From the NCBI GenBank assembly GCA_964509975.1, contig CAZDZO010000037.1, forward strand, positions 1 through 5,819: 5,819 bases of DNA, in the 5' to 3' direction. Below are positions 5,000-5,819 of this stretch, piece by piece. The notes under the pieces were generated by a model, which worked only from the letters and a program-made list of their open reading frames with translations, searched no databases and was not told where the DNA came from. This DNA is from CAZVBV01 sp964509975. Its GTDB lineage: Bacteria > Patescibacteriota > Gracilibacteria > UBA4473. Both the position numbers and the translations under genes were made by a program. Position 1 is the first letter of the stretch, and each line of letters starts with the position of its first letter.

Positions 5000-5545
5000 T
5001 TACGCCTTTCCTAAGGTTTTATCTCCTTTCTTCCAATTTACAGGACAGAGATCACCAGTTTGGAATGCTTTGAGTGTTCGCAATAATTCTTCTGGATTTC
5101 GTCCAACCGCGAGGTTGTTCACCGTTATTGATTGTAATACGCCATCAGGATCGATGAGGAATACTCCTCGCAAACTCATCCCTTCATCGTGCAAGACTCC
5201 GTAATCAAAAGAGATGTCTTTTGTGAGATCAGAAATAAGCGGGAACCCAAGTTTTCCAATTTGAGGATCTTTCTCGGCCCAAGCTTTATGAGAATAAATA
5301 GAATCAATAGACGCTCCAAGAATTTGGCAATTTGCTTTCTCGAATTCTTCGCGCATGTCTCCGAGTTGGTACAGTTCTGTTGGACAAACAAAGGTGAAGT
5401 CGAGAGGGTAAAAGAAAAGGAGTACCCATTTTCCACGGTAATCTTCGAGGCAAACTTTCCCATCGAGAGTTCCCTTGTCGTAGGCTGGTGCAATGAAATT
5501 AGGGGCAGGTTTTCCAACCGCAATTTCAGGATACATATCACACAT
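5000..5545 (-). CDS. Typical 2-Cys peroxiredoxin (AhpC/Prx1 type)
   Basis: Thiol peroxidase that reduces hydrogen peroxide and organic or nitrogen peroxides and is recycled by thioredoxin or an AhpF-like partner; cytoplasmic. From ATG 5545 it is 181 residues, close to the usual length. Visible: the fold start VGKPAPNF (10-17), peroxidatic site PLDFTFVCPTE with C54 and T51, SIDSIYSHKAW (79-89), the catalytic-type arginine in LRGVFLIDPDG (R126), and the resolving cysteine in GDLCPVNWKKG (C167). There is no C-terminal YF motif of the peroxide-sensitive eukaryotic type, so it should resist over-oxidation. The frame continues up to a TTG at 5605, but that TTG is the -35 element of the predicted promoter, which rules it out as the start. 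ATG 5536 (178 aa, MYPEIAVG) is an equally possible start. No Shine-Dalgarno site is seen for either. trxB in the same window can supply reduced thioredoxin. Confidence 0.95.
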   Translation of the reverse strand: MCDMYPEIAVGKPAPNFIAPAYDKGTLDGKVCLEDYRGKWVLLFFYPLDFTFVCPTELYQLGDMREEFEKANCQILGASIDSIYSHKAWAEKDPQIGKLGFPLISDLTKDISFDYGVLHDEGMSLRGVFLIDPDGVLQSITVNNLAVGRNPEELLRTLKAFQTGDLCPVNWKKGDKTLGKA

Positions 5546-5576
5546 ATTTTGTAGGATTAAGAATAAGTGGACGGGA

Positions 5577-5605
5577 ATTATAGTGTGAGAATTGAAGGAG
5601 CGCAA
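5577..5605 (-). promoter_or_regulatory. Promoter of the peroxiredoxin gene
   Basis: On the minus strand TTGCGC (5605-5600, 3 of 6) and a perfect TATAAT (5582-5577) are 17 bases apart. The transcript would start near 5570, about 25 bases before ATG 5545. This fixes the start downstream of the 20-residue frame extension. Confidence 0.6.
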
Positions 5606-5694
5606 ATTGAGTATTAAAAGCCTTGAAGAAGGGGATAGCGGATGAGTAGAAAATTTTCGATTTATGTTTTCTCAGTTCTAAAATTCCAAAAATT

Positions 5695-5722
5695 GTAAAC
5701 TATAAATTGTAAACTGTGAACT
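5695..5722 (+). repeat. Heptamer tandem array upstream of the peroxiredoxin
   Basis: Four consecutive 7-base units: GTAAACT, ATAAATT, GTAAACT, GTGAACT. They share the RTNAAYT pattern of the array at 4977-4997, on the other side of the peroxiredoxin gene and in the same orientation. Confidence 0.55.
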
Positions 5723-5749
5723 TATTCCAAGTTTATTTGCAAAAAAAGT

Positions 5750-5777
5750 TTGACAAAGGGGGACTGAGTCCTAGAAT
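5750..5777 (+). promoter_or_regulatory. Strong sigma70-type promoter for a gene beyond the right edge
   Basis: A perfect -35 TTGACA (5750-5755), 16-base spacer and -10 TAGAAT (5772-5777, 5 of 6). The spacer holds a perfect dyad GGACT-G-AGTCC (5761-5771), an operator-like position. Transcription would start near 5784, about 32 bases before the ATG at 5816. Confidence 0.65.
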
Positions 5778-5819
5778 TCGCCCGTATTTTTTTGTTTTCT
5801 TAACACCCACAAAAAATGG

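Larger units (their letters stand above)
5606..5819. other. 214-base non-coding region upstream of the peroxiredoxin
   Basis: No gene is seen. It holds a heptamer array (5695-5722) and a strong plus-strand promoter (5750-5777). The last bases include ATGG (5816-5819) after an A-run, which may be the start of the next plus-strand gene, but only one codon is visible. Confidence 0.6.

Noticed and set aside
5189..5554. 121-aa frames overlapping the peroxiredoxin on either strand
   Set aside because: The peroxiredoxin frame has every family motif; the others are out-of-frame shadows.
5546..5605. 20-residue N-terminal extension of the peroxiredoxin
   Set aside because: Its TTG start coincides with the -35 element, and the frame crosses a perfect TATAAT; the family starts near MYPEIAVGKPAPNF.

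Overview
The window is a bacterial chromosomal segment of moderate to low GC. Standard stops, including TGA at the ends of two genes, argue against a lineage that has recoded TGA. It holds six protein-coding genes: a comM/yifB-type AAA+ gene that runs in from the left edge, a REP-associated tyrosine transposase (RAYT), a 112-residue protein I do not recognise, thioredoxin reductase (trxB, minus strand), an MscS-type mechanosensitive channel, and a typical 2-Cys peroxiredoxin (minus strand). Promoters that can be read look like sigma70 sites (TTGACA/TATAAT-like). None of the five gene starts inside the window has a convincing Shine-Dalgarno sequence; all have short A-rich leaders. Together with the gene mix and the AT-rich short tandem repeats between genes, this would fit a Patescibacteria/CPR-like genome, but that placement is an inference with low confidence.

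Left third (1-2078): comM is followed after a 54-base gap by the RAYT gene. The gap holds a 26-base perfect palindrome preceded by GTAG, the layout expected of a REP element mobilised by a RAYT. The same REP family occurs again inside the RAYT reading frame (about 1831-1884): one complete inverted copy and one half copy, read through in frame as about 18 extra residues between the HUH motif and the catalytic tyrosine. The upstream and internal palindromes differ at two positions per arm, and both differences are compensated in the opposite arm. This is the most unusual structure in the window.

Middle (2075-3656): a promoter overlapping the RAYT stop codon leads into a 117-base leader with an 11-bp inverted repeat. 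The unknown 112-aa gene follows, and its stop codon lies inside its own intrinsic terminator. It converges on trxB, with a REP-like stem-loop between them. trxB and mscS diverge from a 62-base promoter region.

Right third (3657-5819): mscS, a 272-base intergenic region, and the peroxiredoxin gene. The intergenic region has a G9 run, two octamer-period arrays, an orphan minus-strand promoter with a perfect TATAAT, an IS200/IS605-like hairpin and a heptamer array. A second heptamer array lies upstream of the peroxiredoxin. The window ends with a strong plus-strand promoter (TTGACA-16-TAGAAT) with a dyad in its spacer, pointing at a gene that begins at or beyond the right edge.

Functionally, trxB and the peroxiredoxin belong to one thiol-dependent peroxide defence pathway (NAD(P)H, TrxB, thioredoxin, Prx), though no thioredoxin gene is in the window and the two are separate transcription units. 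ComM acts in DNA uptake and recombination, MscS in osmotic release, and the RAYT with its REPs forms a domesticated transposase/repeat pair.
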